Of a DNA stretch of 64,000 nt, positions 20,915-32,222 are shown piece by piece. Position 1 is the stretch's first letter, and each line of letters starts with the position of its first letter. Source of the DNA: Pantoea sp. Eser (GTDB lineage: Bacteria > Pseudomonadota > Gammaproteobacteria > Enterobacterales > Enterobacteriaceae); the NCBI GenBank assembly GCA_009830035.1, contig SZZY01000004.1, positions 248,001 to 312,000 of the forward strand, in the 5' to 3' direction. The notes under the pieces are model-generated. The model did no database searches. It was given only the letters and a program-made list of their open reading frames with translations, and had not been told where the DNA came from. A program made the translations under genes and the position numbers.

Positions 20915-23512
20915 GTGCTAGAAGAATACCGTAAGCACGTTGCCGAGCGTGCCGCCGAAGGGATCGTACCTAAGCCTTTAGATGCTTCCCAAATGGCCGC
21001 GCTGGTTGAACTGCTAAAAAATCCACCTGCGGGTGAAGAAGAATTTCTGACCGATCTGTTGGTCAACCGTGTTCCACCCGGCGTCGATGAAGCGGCGTAC
21101 GTTAAAGCGGGTTTCCTGGCTGCTGTCGCCAAAGGCGAAGCCACCTCTCCTCTGATCTCTCCTGAAAAAGCGGTTGAACTGCTCGGCACCATGCAGGGCG
21201 GTTACAATATTTATCCGCTGATCGAGGCGCTGGACGACCAAAAACTGGCCCCTATCGCGGCCAAAGCCCTCTCACACATGCTGCTGATGTTCGACAGCTT
21301 CTACGACGTGGAAGAGAAAGCCAAAGCGGGCAACGAATACGCGAAGCAGGTGATGCAGTCGTGGGCAGATGCGGAATGGTATCTGTCACGACCAGAACTG
21401 GCGGAAAAAATTACCGTCACCGTGTTCAAAGTCACCGGCGAAACCAACACCGACGACCTCTCTCCGGCGCCGGATGCCTGGTCACGTCCTGACATCCCAC
21501 TGCACGCGTTAGCGATGCTGAAAAATGCCCGTGAAGGCATTGAGCCGGATGAGCCAGGCAATGTCGGCCCGATCAAACAGATTAAAGCGCTGCAGGAAAA
21601 AGGCTTCCCGCTGGCTTACGTCGGTGACGTGGTCGGTACCGGTTCCTCACGTAAATCCGCCACCAACTCGGTGCTGTGGTTTATGGGCGACGACATCCTG
21701 AACGTGCCGAATAAAAAAGGCGGCGGCGTGGTGCTGGGCAGCAAAATTGCCCCGATCTTCTTCAACACCATGGAAGATGCTGGCGCACTGCCGATCGAAG
21801 TCGACGTGAACAACCTGAACATGGGCGATGTCATCGACATCTATCCATTCAAAGGCGAAGTGCGCAACCACCAGACCAACGAACTGCTGGCCAGCTTCGA
21901 ACTGAAAACCGAAGTGCTGATTGACGAAGTGCGCGCCGGTGGCCGTATTCCACTGATCATCGGCCGTGGCCTGACCACCAAAGCGCGTGAGTCGCTGGGT
22001 CTGCCGCACAGCACCATATTCCGTCAGGCGAAAGATGTCGCGGAGAGCACTCGCGGTTTCTCGCTGGCACAGAAAATGGTCGGTCGCGCCTGTGGCGTCG
22101 ACGGTGTCCGTCCGGGCGCCTATTGCGAACCGAAAATGACCTCGGTGGGATCGCAGGATACTACCGGTCCGATGACCCGTGATGAGCTGAAAGATCTGGC
22201 CTGCCTCGGCTTCTCAACCGATCTGGTGATGCAGTCATTCTGTCATACCGCGGCTTATCCTAAGCCAGTGGATGTGAATACGCACCATACGCTGCCCGAC
22301 TTCATTATGAACCGTGGTGGTGTGTCGCTGCGTCCGGGTGACGGCATTATCCACAGCTGGCTGAACCGTATGCTGCTGCCGGATACCGTCGGCACCGGCG
22401 GCGATTCACATACCCGTTTCCCGATCGGTATTTCTTTCCCGGCGGGTTCTGGTCTGGTGGCGTTTGCCGCAGCGACTGGCGTCATGCCGCTCTACATGCC
22501 GGAATCAGTGTTGGTGCGCTTCAAAGGTAAAATGGAGCCGGGCATTACGCTGCGCGATTTGGTTCATGCCATTCCGCTGTATGCCATCAAACAGGGTCTG
22601 CTGACCGTTGAGAAGAAAGGTAAGAAAAACATCTTCTCTGGCCGCATCCTTGAGATTGAAGGTCTGCCAGATCTGAAAGTCGAGCAGGCGTTTGAGTTGT
22701 CAGATGCGTCAGCTGAACGTTCCGCGGCCGGCTGTACCATCAAGCTGGATAAAGACCCGATTATTGAATACCTCAACTCCAACATCGTTCTGCTGAAGTG
22801 GATGATTGCTGAAGGTTATGGCGATCGCCGTAAGCTGGAGCGTCGTGTTGAAGGTATGGAGAAATGGCTGGCGGATCCACAACTGCTTGAAGCGGATGCG
22901 GATGCGGAATATGCCGCCGTGATTGAGATCGATCTGGCGGATATTAAAGAGCCGATCCTTTGCGCACCAAATGATCCAGACGATGCCCGTCTGCTGTCTG
23001 ATGTGCAGGGCGAGAAGATCGATGAAGTCTTTATCGGGTCGTGCATGACCAACATCGGTCACTTCCGTGCCGCCGGTAAGCTGCTGGATAGCCATAAAGG
23101 CCAGTTACCGACCCGTCTGTGGGTGGCTCCGCCAACCAAGATGGATGCGGCGCAGCTGACCGAAGAAGGTTACTACAGCGTATTCAGTAAGAGCGGTGCG
23201 CGTATCGAGATCCCAGGCTGTTCACTCTGCATGGGGAACCAGGCGCGCGTGGCGGACGGTGCGACGGTGGTCTCCACCTCAACCCGTAACTTCCCTAACC
23301 GTCTGGGTACCGGCGCTAACGTCTACCTGGCGTCAGCCGAGCTGGCGGCGGTGGCCTCACTGTTAGGTCGTCTGCCAACGCCAGATGAGTATCAGCAATT
23401 TATGGCGCAGGTGGATAAAACCGCCAGTGACACTTATCGCTATCTCAACTTCGACCAGCTGACCCAGTACACCGACAAAGCTGACGGCGTTATTTTCCAG
23501 ACTGCGGTCTGA
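20915..23512 (+). CDS. acnB: Aconitate hydratase B
   Basis: AcnB interconverts citrate and isocitrate in the TCA cycle using a 4Fe-4S cluster. A GTG start at 20915, preceded by GAGGATAA, gives 865 residues beginning [17 protein letters not shown], the exact family length. An ATG 50 bases upstream in frame would add 17 non-conserved residues. Cluster cysteines lie in [18 protein letters not shown] and [13 protein letters not shown]; the swivel domain carries [18 protein letters not shown]. There is no indel over 2.6 kb. Confidence 0.95.
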   Translation: MLEEYRKHVAERAAEGIVPKPLDASQMAALVELLKNPPAGEEEFLTDLLVNRVPPGVDEAAYVKAGFLAAVAKGEATSPLISPEKAVELLGTMQGGYNIYPLIEALDDQKLAPIAAKALSHMLLMFDSFYDVEEKAKAGNEYAKQVMQSWADAEWYLSRPELAEKITVTVFKVTGETNTDDLSPAPDAWSRPDIPLHALAMLKNAREGIEPDEPGNVGPIKQIKALQEKGFPLAYVGDVVGTGSSRKSATNSVLWFMGDDILNVPNKKGGGVVLGSKIAPIFFNTMEDAGALPIEVDVNNLNMGDVIDIYPFKGEVRNHQTNELLASFELKTEVLIDEVRAGGRIPLIIGRGLTTKARESLGLPHSTIFRQAKDVAESTRGFSLAQKMVGRACGVDGVRPGAYCEPKMTSVGSQDTTGPMTRDELKDLACLGFSTDLVMQSFCHTAAYPKPVDVNTHHTLPDFIMNRGGVSLRPGDGIIHSWLNRMLLPDTVGTGGDSHTRFPIGISFPAGSGLVAFAAATGVMPLYMPESVLVRFKGKMEPGITLRDLVHAIPLYAIKQGLLTVEKKGKKNIFSGRILEIEGLPDLKVEQAFELSDASAERSAAGCTIKLDKDPIIEYLNSNIVLLKWMIAEGYGDRRKLERRVEGMEKWLADPQLLEADADAEYAAVIEIDLADIKEPILCAPNDPDDARLLSDVQGEKIDEVFIGSCMTNIGHFRAAGKLLDSHKGQLPTRLWVAPPTKMDAAQLTEEGYYSVFSKSGARIEIPGCSLCMGNQARVADGATVVSTSTRNFPNRLGTGANVYLASAELAAVASLLGRLPTPDEYQQFMAQVDKTASDTYRYLNFDQLTQYTDKADGVIFQTAV

Positions 23513-23535
23513 TTCACTGACCAGCAGCAGTAAAT

Positions 23536-23562
23536 AAGGGGCAATGATTCGCCCCTTTTTTT
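23536..23562 (+). terminator. acnB terminator
   Basis: AAGGGGC/GCCCCTTTTTTT with a short loop lies about 25 bases after the acnB stop. It is a classical intrinsic terminator. Confidence 0.9.
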
Positions 23563-23702
23563 CGTCTGTGCGACGGCAACCGGCGCGATGAAAAGCTGGA
23601 TTTCGCCGGACAGCCTGCAATAATGCGCCACTTGTCACACTTTGCCGTTGAGGCAGCGCTGACACTGACAAGGTGAGGCGATGATGTTGAGAGTAACGGG
23701 CG

Positions 23703-24026
23703 ATGGAATATGAATTTTTACGCGATGTGACCGGCCAGATTAAGGTGCGTATGTCGATGGATCACGAAGCGGTCGGCCACTGGTTCAATGAAGAAGTCAG
23801 GGACGATCCCGGCCTGCTAGATGAAGTCGAAGCGGCGGTTGAAGATGTGAAAGGCAGCGTGCGGCAATGGCAGCGCGTCGGCAGCGAATACACTATCCTG
23901 CTGGACGAGGAAGAGGTGATGATCCGCGCCAACCTGCTGGTGCTGGAAGATGACGGCATGGAGGAGGGGATGAACTACTACGACGAAGAGAGCCTCTCGT
24001 TCTCACTTGGCCGGGTCAGGCAGTAA
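23703..24026 (+). CDS. yacL: UPF0231 protein YacL, C-terminally altered
   Basis: YacL is a small acidic protein of unknown function, normally about 120 residues. Residues 1-97 match the family ([42 protein letters not shown]). From about 23994 the expected end CGVEDFLQVVAAYRNFV is missing and replaced by FSLGRVRQ. The replacement coincides with the border of the catabolic islet, whose sialidase-like remnant runs in from the other strand. A deletion probably removed the ends of both genes. Whether the 107-residue product works is unknown. Confidence 0.8.
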   Translation: MEYEFLRDVTGQIKVRMSMDHEAVGHWFNEEVRDDPGLLDEVEAAVEDVKGSVRQWQRVGSEYTILLDEEEVMIRANLLVLEDDGMEEGMNYYDEESLSFSLGRVRQ

Positions 24027-24027
24027 A

Positions 24028-24518
24028 ACACCGGTAGCAGCCAGTTACCGTTGGGCAGCACTACCACTGGCTGGCGGACAAAGGTGCCCGGCTTATCCAG
24101 CAGCGTGCCGATAGCGCCCCAGCTGCGGCCCAGATCGTGCGACTGGCGATAGCGCACAATTGCAGTGTCCTGATTACCTGATTTTTGCGTGGTCCACAGC
24201 AGCCATAGCACCTGATCCGGATCGAGGAACAGCACCGGGGTTTGTTCTGAACGGCCCGGATCGTCTGACAGTTTCTGCGCCTCGCTCCAGCGAGAGCTTG
24301 CCTTCTGCCAGCCGCGAACACCAGATCGAGATATCGGCGATACCTTCCTGCGTGCCGCCAAACCAGGCGCAGAGCAGGTCGCCATTGGGCAGCGGCAGCA
24401 GATTGGCAGCAAGGTTTTGCGGGCAGGGCGATGGCAGCATCGCCGCCTGCTGCGCGCTATCCTGCGGATGCGGCGCCAGCTAGCCGGTGCGTTCGACGGT
24501 GACGGTTTCCTGAGTCAT
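24028..24518 (-). pseudogene. Sialidase-like BNR-repeat hydrolase, truncated
   Basis: The N-terminal half of a bacterial sialidase/BNR-fold protein: NLLPLPNGDLLCAWFGGTQE, GIADISIWCSRL, EQTPVLFLDPDQVLWLLWT, RYRQSHDLGRSWG and GTFVRQPVVVLPNGNWLLPV. The start ATG 24518 follows the SSS transporter stop within two bases, so they were co-transcribed. Lesions: TAG at 24480-24482 (codon 13), a frameshift near 24295, and loss of roughly the C-terminal half at the yacL junction. Similar proteins in sugar-acid operons need not act on sialic acid. Confidence 0.72.
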
Positions 24519-24519
24519 A

Positions 24520-25877
24520 TTAGGCTCCACTGTTTTGTGCATTGCGTTGCGTATTGGGCTGAGGCTGGCGTGACGGAATGCAGCGGTCAATCGCCATGAT
24601 GATCGCCGGCGTCGCCAGCGCCACCTACATATTATCGATGCCGAAGGGGTTACCGAGGATAAACCACACTGACGTCGCCAGACAGGCGCCGATCAAACCG
24701 GCATTGGCACCACGGGTGCTTTTAAACCACGGCAGGTAGAACGCCATGATCGCCACCACGGTAATCGACAGGCGAATGGCGCGGGTGAAGAATGACAGCT
24801 TCAGCACTTCCGGGAAGAACAGTACGAACAGCAGCGGGAAGAAGCCGATGGCGATTGAGATCCAGCGCGTCATTTTAAATTCACGCTCCGGGGTCGGATT
24901 ACGGTAGGGTACGTAAAAGTTTTTTACCACCAGCGAGGCGATCGCCAGCGCCACGGTGACATATCCTGCAGAAACACCGGCAGCGCATACAGGCTGTTGA
25001 TATCAGGATGGGCAAATTTCGCCGCCAAGCCAATCAGCGCTATTGCCAGACCAATCGGCAGGCAGAAGAAGAAGGCGACCCAGGTGGCACGATTCGCGGA
25101 CTTCACGTCTTTGGTCGATGAGATCGCCTGGATCACAAACTGGGTACAGAAGATCGAACCGACCGTCCCGACCAGCCACGCCACAATGGTGCTGGCCCCG
25201 ACGTGACCATCCCACGTCCAGTAGAACGCCGGCATTTTTTCAATCATCGGAGCTACGCCGCCGGTCATCTTCAGCGCCACGAACAGGATAATCAGGATAC
25301 CGGCATACTTGAGCGCGCTGTGCAGCAACGTGACTCAGGCTACCCCTTTCATCCCGCCGAAGGCAAAATAGAAGGTGCTGACCACCGCGGTGATAAAGGC
25401 CGCCTGCGTCAGGTCGATTTTCAACACGGTTGAAATGGCCGCTGCGCCGCTGATGTAGTTGCCGACGTTCACCAGCAGCAGCGCATAGATCATGATCAAA
25501 GAGATAATATTTTTGGTCGAGGTGCCATATTTCTCGGCAATCGCGCCCGAAATGGTGATTTTGCCGGTGTTATAGATGCGTTTCACCAGGATCAGACCAA
25601 ACAGCGGGAAGCCGATGGCCGCGCCAATCACCGACCACGAGGCGGCAAAGCCATCCTCAAAGGCTGCCTGGGCGGTGCCGATGGTCGACTTCGCGCCGAT
25701 ATATTCAGACATCAGCATTACGCCGACGATAAACGCTGGCATCGCGCATGAGCCTTCCATAAAGTCACCGCTGCTTTTGCTGCGCAGCCGCCAGGTCAGC
25801 CAGGTGGTAAACAGGATATAGGCGACCACCATGCCGACGATCGGCAGGGTGCTCTCAGTTGAAAATGCTTTCATCAT
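24520..25877 (-). pseudogene. Sodium:solute symporter (SSS family), broken
   Basis: The frame starts MMKAFSTESTLPIVGMVVAY and has many hydrophobic spans, including the SSS pattern SEYIGAKSTIGTAQAAFEDG and FAFGGMKGVA. Lesions: TGA at 25335-25337 where Trp fits (GVA-W-VTLLHSALKY), a frameshift with loss of about 20 codons near 24960, and TAG at 24625-24627 where Tyr is usual (DNM-Y-VAL). It probably imported the substrate of the adjacent islet enzymes. Confidence 0.8.
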
Positions 25878-26052
25878 GACCTCGATTGTTCTGGCAGATG
25901 GCGATCATCAGGTTCGTTCTCATCTGACCGGTAGGATACAAAGATGATGGTCGTTCCCCGGCAAAGGTGATCAGTCATTGATGCCAGCCGCGAGCGGTTC
26001 GCGGTGTCTTTTCGGGACCTCACCCCAGTCCTGCCATCCTCCCTGCTGGCGA

Positions 26053-26938
26053 TTACTGCAGGTACTGATTGACGATCTGGCGGATCTGCTGCTGCTCATC
26101 GGCGCTGAACTGCACCGCATAGCGGCTGTCACCCACGTCAAAGCCCAGCAGGCTAACCGCTTTTTTCACCGCGGCAGGGGAGATGCCGATGTTATAGAGA
26201 TCGGTGCGTAAGCCAGTGACGCGCTCCTGTGCCTGATGCGAACCGGCAATATCGCCGGCGTTAAAGTGCGCCCAGATGGTGTTGATCGCCTTGGGCGCCA
26301 CGTTTGCCAGCCCGGAAATGCAGGCGGAGCAGACATCGACGAAGCCCTGGTGAACCAGCGAGTCGGGGCCATTCAGCACATCGAAGTGATCGATGCCGTC
26401 GGCAGCCTGCAGGAAGCCGCTCAGGCTCTGATAGCTGCCAGCTGAATCTTTAATACCGATGATGTTCGGATGCGCCGCCAGTGTCCTTACGGTGTCAGGC
26501 TGCAGAGTCTTGCCGGTACGCGCCGGGATGTTGTAAAGGAACAGCGGCACCTCAAGCGCGTCCGCAACGGTTGTGGTAGTGCGCGATCAGCTCCTGCTGC
26601 TTTAACGGCACGAACCATGGCGTAATCACCGAGACGGCATCGACGCCCAGCCTGGCGATCTGCTTACCCAGGCGGATGGTTTCTCGGGTTGATATCTCGC
26701 CGATGTGCTCCACCACCGGCGCGCGGCCGTTGACTTCATCGACGCAGGTTTCGGTGACCGCGATCTTCTCCTGCTGATTCAGCACAAAGAATTCTCCGTT
26801 GGTGCCGCCGCAGAAAATGCCGTTACCGGCGTCGAGCTGGCATCGCACCTGCTCACGCTGGGCAGCCGGATTAAACTCACCGTCGCGATCAAAAGTAGTA
26901 ACGATGGCGGTCAGTACCCCGGTTATTTTTTTGTTCAT
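26053..26938 (-). pseudogene. Dihydrodipicolinate synthase/NanA-family lyase, one frameshift
   Basis: A class I (Schiff-base) aldolase-like protein of the DapA/NanA superfamily, not the biosynthetic dapA. It has GIFCGGTNGEFFVLN, VEHIGEISTRETIRLG, the Tyr site PLFLYNIPARTGKTL and the catalytic Lys in IIGIKDSAGSYQSL. The start is ATG 26938 after a TGAGGATT ribosome binding site. A single frameshift near 26555 separates the two halves. A 2-keto-3-deoxy sugar acid lyase or related role fits the islet but is inferred. Confidence 0.82.
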
Positions 26939-26946
26939 GACAATCC

Positions 26947-28098
26947 TCATTGCGCCGGGTGAGAAGGAAACAGCGTCAGGTAAACCGCACGCACATCGTC
27001 CGCCGTCACGGCCATCGGCACGTTTTTCATCAGGCGCTGCACGTCAAGCGCCGCATCGACTAAATAGGGCAGGTGATCCGGGCTGATGCCCAGCGCTTCC
27101 AGGCTGGCCGGCAGCTGCAGGCGCTGAACCAGCGCGCTGAAGTAATCGACCAGTGCATGAGGTTTCTGCTCCTCGCTTAATCTGGTATCAGCGTCGGCAG
27201 CAGATCGTAAGCCTAAGCAAATTTGCTCACCGCCGCGGGCCGGACAAAGCGCATGCAAGGAGCCAGCAGAATGGCATTGGCGACACCGTGCGGCAGATGA
27301 TATTTGCCGACGAGCGGGTAGGACATGGCGTGGACCAGGTGCGTCCCGGCGTGAGCAATCGATGCACCGCCGTAATAAGAGGCCCACAGCATATCCAGTC
27401 GCGCCGCTAAATTGTGCGGTTCACGTAGCGTGGTTTCGGGCTGGCGAACAGCTTCTTCATGCCGATCAGCGCATAGTTATCACTCACCGGATTGGCCACC
27501 GTAGCGGTGAAGCACTCAATCAAATGGCACAGCGCATCAATGCCAGTGGATGAGGCAATATGCGGCGGCATGCTGGTGGTGAGTTCCGGCACCAGCGCGA
27601 CCCAGTCGGGCAGCATCACCGGTGAAATAATGCCGATTTTGGTCTGTTTCTCCGGGATCGCCAGAATCGCATTTGGCGTGGCTTCCGAGCCGGTGCCGGC
27701 GGTGGTCGGAATCAATAGCGAGCGGACGCACCGCTGCGGTTTCTCGCCTGCCAGCAGTGTATCCAGTGACGGTGCATCGCCGGCGCACAGCACTGATAGC
27801 AGCTTAGCGACATCCAGCACGTTGCCGCCGCCGATGCCAATCAACCAGTTCAACCTCCTGCGCCGGCAGTGCGCTGACCAATCGCCGCCACATCATGCTG
27901 GCTTGGCTCTGGCGGAACGCTGTTCACCACGCTGAGCCCGGGGATCTGCTGCCGGAGCTGCCCCACCAGCGTCTGCACGGCGGGTATGGCCTCAATGTTG
28001 TTATCGGTTACCACTAACGCTGTCGTGATGCCGTCCAGCAGATAGCGCATGTCGTTCAACGCCTGGTAGCCGCTGATCACCGTGCTGTTGATATTCAT
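26947..28098 (-). pseudogene. Iron-containing (group III) alcohol dehydrogenase, broken
   Basis: Recognisable blocks are LIGIGGGNVLDVAKLLSVL (NAD-binding), LLIPTTAGTGSEATPNAI, GIDALCHLIECFTATVANPV, HAGTHLVHAMSYPLVGKYHL and PHGVANAILLAPCM, which carry the metal-binding histidines. Lesions: a frameshift near 27850, another near 27407, TAG at 27213-27215 (KFA-*-AYDLLP), and a further shift near 27185. It lies eight bases before the lyase gene in the same direction and diverges from the kinase gene. Confidence 0.82.
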
Positions 28099-28284
28099 CT
28101 CACACCCTTGTTGGTAATGTCTGTCGCAATGATTGATATCGCTCAGAGTAATGCTGACGTATTCCCCTCGTTGTGGCTAATTTTATAGGACATATCGATT
28201 TCGATTAATTTGATCTTGCTTACATAGATTCAATGGTGATTGAATATAATCAATTGCAGCGGTAATAGCCTGACAGGAGAGACG

Positions 28285-29581
28285 ATGAGTTCGTCATGGT
28301 GGAAAACCCCGGTAGTGGTCGTCGCCGATGACTTTACCGGGGCCAACGATGCAGGCAGTGGGCTGGCGCAGGCCGGTGCCCGGATCTAGGTGCTGTTCAG
28401 CCCAACGACGCCCGCGGACAGCGAGGTGGCGGATGTCTGGGTAATCAGCACCGATAGCCGGGCAGTAACGCCCACCCTGGCGGCAGAACGGGTCATTCAG
28501 GCGGTGGGCCACTACGCACCGCAGATTGCGCAGGGCTGGCTGTTTAAAAAGATCGACTCCACGCTGCGGGGCAACGTCGCAGCCGAACTGCGGGCGGCGC
28601 TGGCAGCCAGCAGTAAACGTCTGGCACTGGTGACACCGGCCGTGCCGCACCTCGGCCGCACCACGCGTGCCGGTCAGGTCTGGCTTGGCGATCGTTTGCT
28701 GACGGATACCGAATTTGCCAGCGATCCCAAAACCCCCATCGTCAGCGCCAGCGTGCTGCAGCAGCTGAACATCGATGGGGATCGGATCGATCTCGCCACC
28801 CTGCCCACCCTGCCCACCCTGCGCAGCGATCGGCTTGATCAGAGCTTAACGGCGGCCCGCGGCGTGGTGGTGGTAGATGCTGAAAACGACGCTGATCTGG
28901 CCCGCCTGATGGCAGCAGCGGCACGGCTGAGTGAAAAGCCGCTGCTGGTGGGGGCGGCGGGCTTACGAGGCCCTGGCCGCCATCTCGCCGCCCGGCCTGC
29001 GCCGTCGTCACCGGCTGAGATGACGGCTAGTGGTGCGGCGGCTGACGCAGTTGTCCGCGCAGCACGGCCGGTACTGTCGGTTATCGGCTCGATGAGTAGC
29101 CGCGCACAGCAGCAGATCGCCACGCTGGCGACCCGGCGGAAGGTGACAGTGGTGGATGTTGATATCCGTCAGCTGTTCCGCCAGCCTGCCTGGCCCGATT
29201 CAGCGGACTGGCTGGCACAAGCCGCGGCGGCGCTGCGTCAAGGATGGCATACGGTGATCCGCACCTGTCAGCATGCTTCACAGCGGCATGAGATTGAGAC
29301 GCTCTGCCAGCTGCTCGGCGAGATGACCCGCACGCTGTGTAACAGCCAGCTGCCGCTCATGCGCCCTATCTATCTGTCTGGCGGCGACGTGGCGATTGCC
29401 GTCGCTCAGGCATTGGGTGCCAGCGGATTTCAGATTCAGGGCCTGGTGGCGGGCTGTGTGCCGCACGGGGGTTCTGCTTAACAGTGAATTTACCCTGCCG
29501 GTGATGACCAAAGCCGGTGGCTTTGGTGATGAAAACACCTTGGTAGCAGCCATTGGTTTTATCGAGGAGAAGTCTAGTTAG
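28285..29581 (+). pseudogene. Four-carbon acid sugar kinase (DUF1537 family), broken
   Basis: Members (OtnK/DtnK type) phosphorylate threonate, erythronate or related acids, and the product is oxidised by a PdxA2 partner encoded next door here. N-terminal VVVADDFTGANDAGSGLAQA, GWLFKKIDSTLRGNVAAEL and VTPAVPHLGRTTRAGQVW are clear, as is the C-terminal YLSGGDVAIAVAQALGASG. Lesions: TAG at 28387-28389 at a CTAGG (probably CAG from CCAGG), compensating shifts around 28965, and a shift near 29465 before the tail [18 protein letters not shown] 9-base tandem repeat encodes TLPTLPTL near 28798. Confidence 0.85.
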
Positions 29582-30557
29582 TAAAATTATTGCGGTCACC
29601 ATGGGCGATCCGGCGGGCATCAGCCCGGAAATCATTATCAAGTCGCTGTCGGAAGGTGAGTTAAATGGCGTGCCAGCGGTGGTGGTCGGCTGTGCCGCAA
29701 CGCTGCGGCGGATTATGGCGATGAACATTACGCCACAGGCGGAACTGCGGATCGTGGCTCGGGTGGCATCCGCCCACTTTGCGCCCGGCATCATTAACGT
29801 GATCGATGAACCGCTAGCCGATCCTGAGGCGCTGAAGCCCGGTGTGGTGCAGAAGCAGGCGGGCGATCTGGCGTGGCGCTGCGTGAAACGCGCCACCGAA
29901 CTGGCGCTGGCGGGCGAGGTGCAGGCTATCGCCACCGCGCCGCTGAACAAAGAGGCACTGCACGCGGCGGGTCATCTCTATCCGGGCCACACCGAACTGC
30001 TGGCGCACCTGACCGGCACCCAGGATTACGCCATGGTGCTTTATACCGATAAGCTGAAGGTCATCCACGTCACCACCCATATTGCGCTGCGTAAATTCCT
30101 CGATACCCTGAGCCGTTCACGCATTGAGACGGTGATCGGCATGGCGGACACCTTACTGTGTCGGGTCGGCTTCACCCAGCCGCGCATCGCCGTGGCGGGC
30201 GTTAATCCGCACGCCGGTGAAAACGGCCTGTTTGGCGATGAGGAGATCACCACGGTCGCTCCGGCGATTGCGGCGATGAAAGCGCAGGGCATCGCGGTGT
30301 CGGGCCCCTGTCCACCGGATACGGTATTCCTGCAATGTCAGGAAGGGCAGTACGATATGGTGGTGGCGATGTACCACGATCAGGGACACATTCCGCTGAA
30401 GCTGCTGGGATTCTACGATGGGGTGAACATCACTGCGGGCCTGCCGTTTATCCACACTTCGGCGGACCACGGCACGGCGTTTGATATCGCTTGGACAGGT
30501 AAAGCGAAGTCTGAGAGCATGGCGATCTCTATCAAACTCGCGATGCAGCTCGCATAG
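29553..30557 (+). CDS. 4-hydroxythreonine-4-phosphate dehydrogenase-like PdxA2
   Basis: This PdxA-family NAD-dependent beta-decarboxylating dehydrogenase belongs to the PdxA2 clade, which oxidises four-carbon phospho-sugar acids made by DUF1537 kinases. Metal and substrate motifs are intact: [62 protein letters not shown] and [10 protein letters not shown]. It is the only open gene of the islet. The ancestral start was probably GTG at 29577, now GTT. The upstream in-frame ATG 29553 lies inside the kinase gene, so translation may be poor. Confidence 0.85.
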   Translation: MVLSRRSLVSKIIAVTMGDPAGISPEIIIKSLSEGELNGVPAVVVGCAATLRRIMAMNITPQAELRIVARVASAHFAPGIINVIDEPLADPEALKPGVVQKQAGDLAWRCVKRATELALAGEVQAIATAPLNKEALHAAGHLYPGHTELLAHLTGTQDYAMVLYTDKLKVIHVTTHIALRKFLDTLSRSRIETVIGMADTLLCRVGFTQPRIAVAGVNPHAGENGLFGDEEITTVAPAIAAMKAQGIAVSGPCPPDTVFLQCQEGQYDMVVAMYHDQGHIPLKLLGFYDGVNITAGLPFIHTSADHGTAFDIAWTGKAKSESMAISIKLAMQLA

Positions 30558-30564
30558 GGAAAAT

Positions 30565-31325
30565 ATGAAGGGACAGAGCCGTCTTGACCAGATTATGGAT
30601 TACCTGAAAAGCCATAATGTGGTGACTGTTGAGCAACTGGTCAGTGCAATCTCCGCCTCACCGGCCACGATTCGACGTGATTTGATTAAGCTGGATAAAG
30701 AAGGGGTGATCAGCCGCAGTCATGGCGGCGTCACCCTTAACCGGTTCATATCTGCGCAGCCGACTACGCTGGAAAAGATGCAGCGTAATCTGGCAGAAAA
30801 GCAGGCGATAGCCGCCTGTGCGGCCAGCTTTGTTCAGGCGGGCGACGCGGTGGTGCTGGATGCCGGTACCACCATGCTGGAGCTGGCGCGGCAGCTGACC
30901 CATCTGCCGCTGCGGGTAATTACCGCCGATCTGCACATTGCGCTGTTTTATCGGAGTTCAGGCAGATAGAAGTGACGATTATCGGTGGCCGTATCGACGA
31001 CTCCAGCCAGTCCTGTATTGGCGAACATGGCCGTCGACTGTTGCGCAGCATCAATCCGGACATCGCCTTTGTCAGTTGTAATTCGTGGAGCCTTGAGCGC
31101 GGCATTACCACTCCGACCGAGGAGAAAGCCGGGCTGAAGCACGATCTGCTGGCCAATGCCGGTCGTCGGGTGTTGCTGGCGGACAGCAGCGAATATGGTT
31201 CCTGGTCGCTGTTTTGCGCCGCGCCGCTGGAGAGTCTGACCGATACTGTGACCGATGAACGGCTGGAAGAGGCCGCCCGGCGTGGGCTGCGAGAGCGTGG
31301 GATTGGCTTGTTGCTGACCGCATAA
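30565..31325 (+). pseudogene. DeoR-family transcriptional regulator, one-base deletion
   Basis: A sugar-phosphate-sensing DeoR repressor with N-terminal helix-turn-helix ([31 protein letters not shown]) and effector domain ([16 protein letters not shown], then in another frame EVTIIGGRIDDSSQSCIGEH and FVSCNSWSLERGITTPTEEK). The frame breaks near 30951 within a T run (four T where five restore the frame), giving a stop at 30967. It starts eight bases after pdxA2, ending the islet. It probably repressed the islet genes. Confidence 0.83.
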
Positions 31326-31384
31326 CCACCGGCGGTAAGAACAGTAAGCGGCGGCTGCCAGACACAGCGCGCCGCCCGGAAGGA

Positions 31385-32200
31385 TTACAGCGTCTTCAGA
31401 CCCACAGACGGGATATTTCTGCCGTAATAAATTTCACGCATCTCTTTCCACAGCAGGTCGGTAATCCGTTTATGCTCCTGCGGGCTGAGATCTTCGGGTT
31501 TGGTATTAAACAGGTAGTGCTTCATATCGAACTCTTTCAGCAACATCTTTGTATGAAAGATGTTTTCCTGATAAATGTTCACGTCCACCATGTCATACAT
31601 CGCTTTCATATCTTCCGACATGAAGTTCTGGATCGAGTTAATTTCGTGATCGATAAAGTGCTTCATCCCCTTCACATCACGGGTAAACCCGCGCACCCGG
31701 TAATCGACCGTGACAATGTCAGATTCCAGCTGGTGAATCAGGTAGTTCAGCGCTTTGAGCGGTGAAATCACGCCGCAGGTAGAGACTTCAATATCGGCGC
31801 GGAAGGTACACAGTCCGCCTTCCGGATGACTTTCCGGATAGGTGTGTACGCAGATATGACTCTTATCCAGATGGGCCACCACCGAATTCGGCAACGGGCC
31901 AGGGTGTTCCGAGTTATCAATATCTTTCGGATCGATCGGTTCTTCGCTGACCAGAATGGTGACGCTCGCGCCCTGCGGCTCATAATCCTGGCGCGCAATG
32001 TTCAGCACGTTGGCACCAATGATCGAGCAGGTCTCGGTCAGAATTTCGGTCAGACGGTTGGCATTATATTGCTCATCAATATAGGCAATATAACCATCGC
32101 GTTCAGCTTCAGTATTCGCATAGCAAATATCGTAAATACAAAAACTCAGGCTCTTAGTCAGGTTGTTGAAGCCATGTAGTTTTAGCTTTTGCAATTTCAC
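31385..32200 (-). CDS. speD: S-adenosylmethionine decarboxylase proenzyme
   Basis: SpeD provides the aminopropyl donor for spermidine. The proenzyme self-cleaves to create a pyruvoyl group at the Ser of [20 protein letters not shown]. Other family stretches are [40 protein letters not shown] and [20 protein letters not shown]. It has 271 residues, slightly longer than E. coli (264), with an added N-terminal MKLQ and a C-terminal GLKTL. It lies 22 bases after speE in the same operon. Intact. Confidence 0.95.
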   Translation of the reverse strand: MKLQKLKLHGFNNLTKSLSFCIYDICYANTEAERDGYIAYIDEQYNANRLTEILTETCSIIGANVLNIARQDYEPQGASVTILVSEEPIDPKDIDNSEHPGPLPNSVVAHLDKSHICVHTYPESHPEGGLCTFRADIEVSTCGVISPLKALNYLIHQLESDIVTVDYRVRGFTRDVKGMKHFIDHEINSIQNFMSEDMKAMYDMVDVNIYQENIFHTKMLLKEFDMKHYLFNTKPEDLSPQEHKRITDLLWKEMREIYYGRNIPSVGLKTL

Positions 32201-32222
32201 TCACCCCCTTAGAAATGTGCCA

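Noticed and set aside
28795..28830. Nine-base repeat (TLPTLPTL) in the kinase pseudogene as a functional element
   Set aside because: It is only about three units in an already broken gene, most simply a slippage product.
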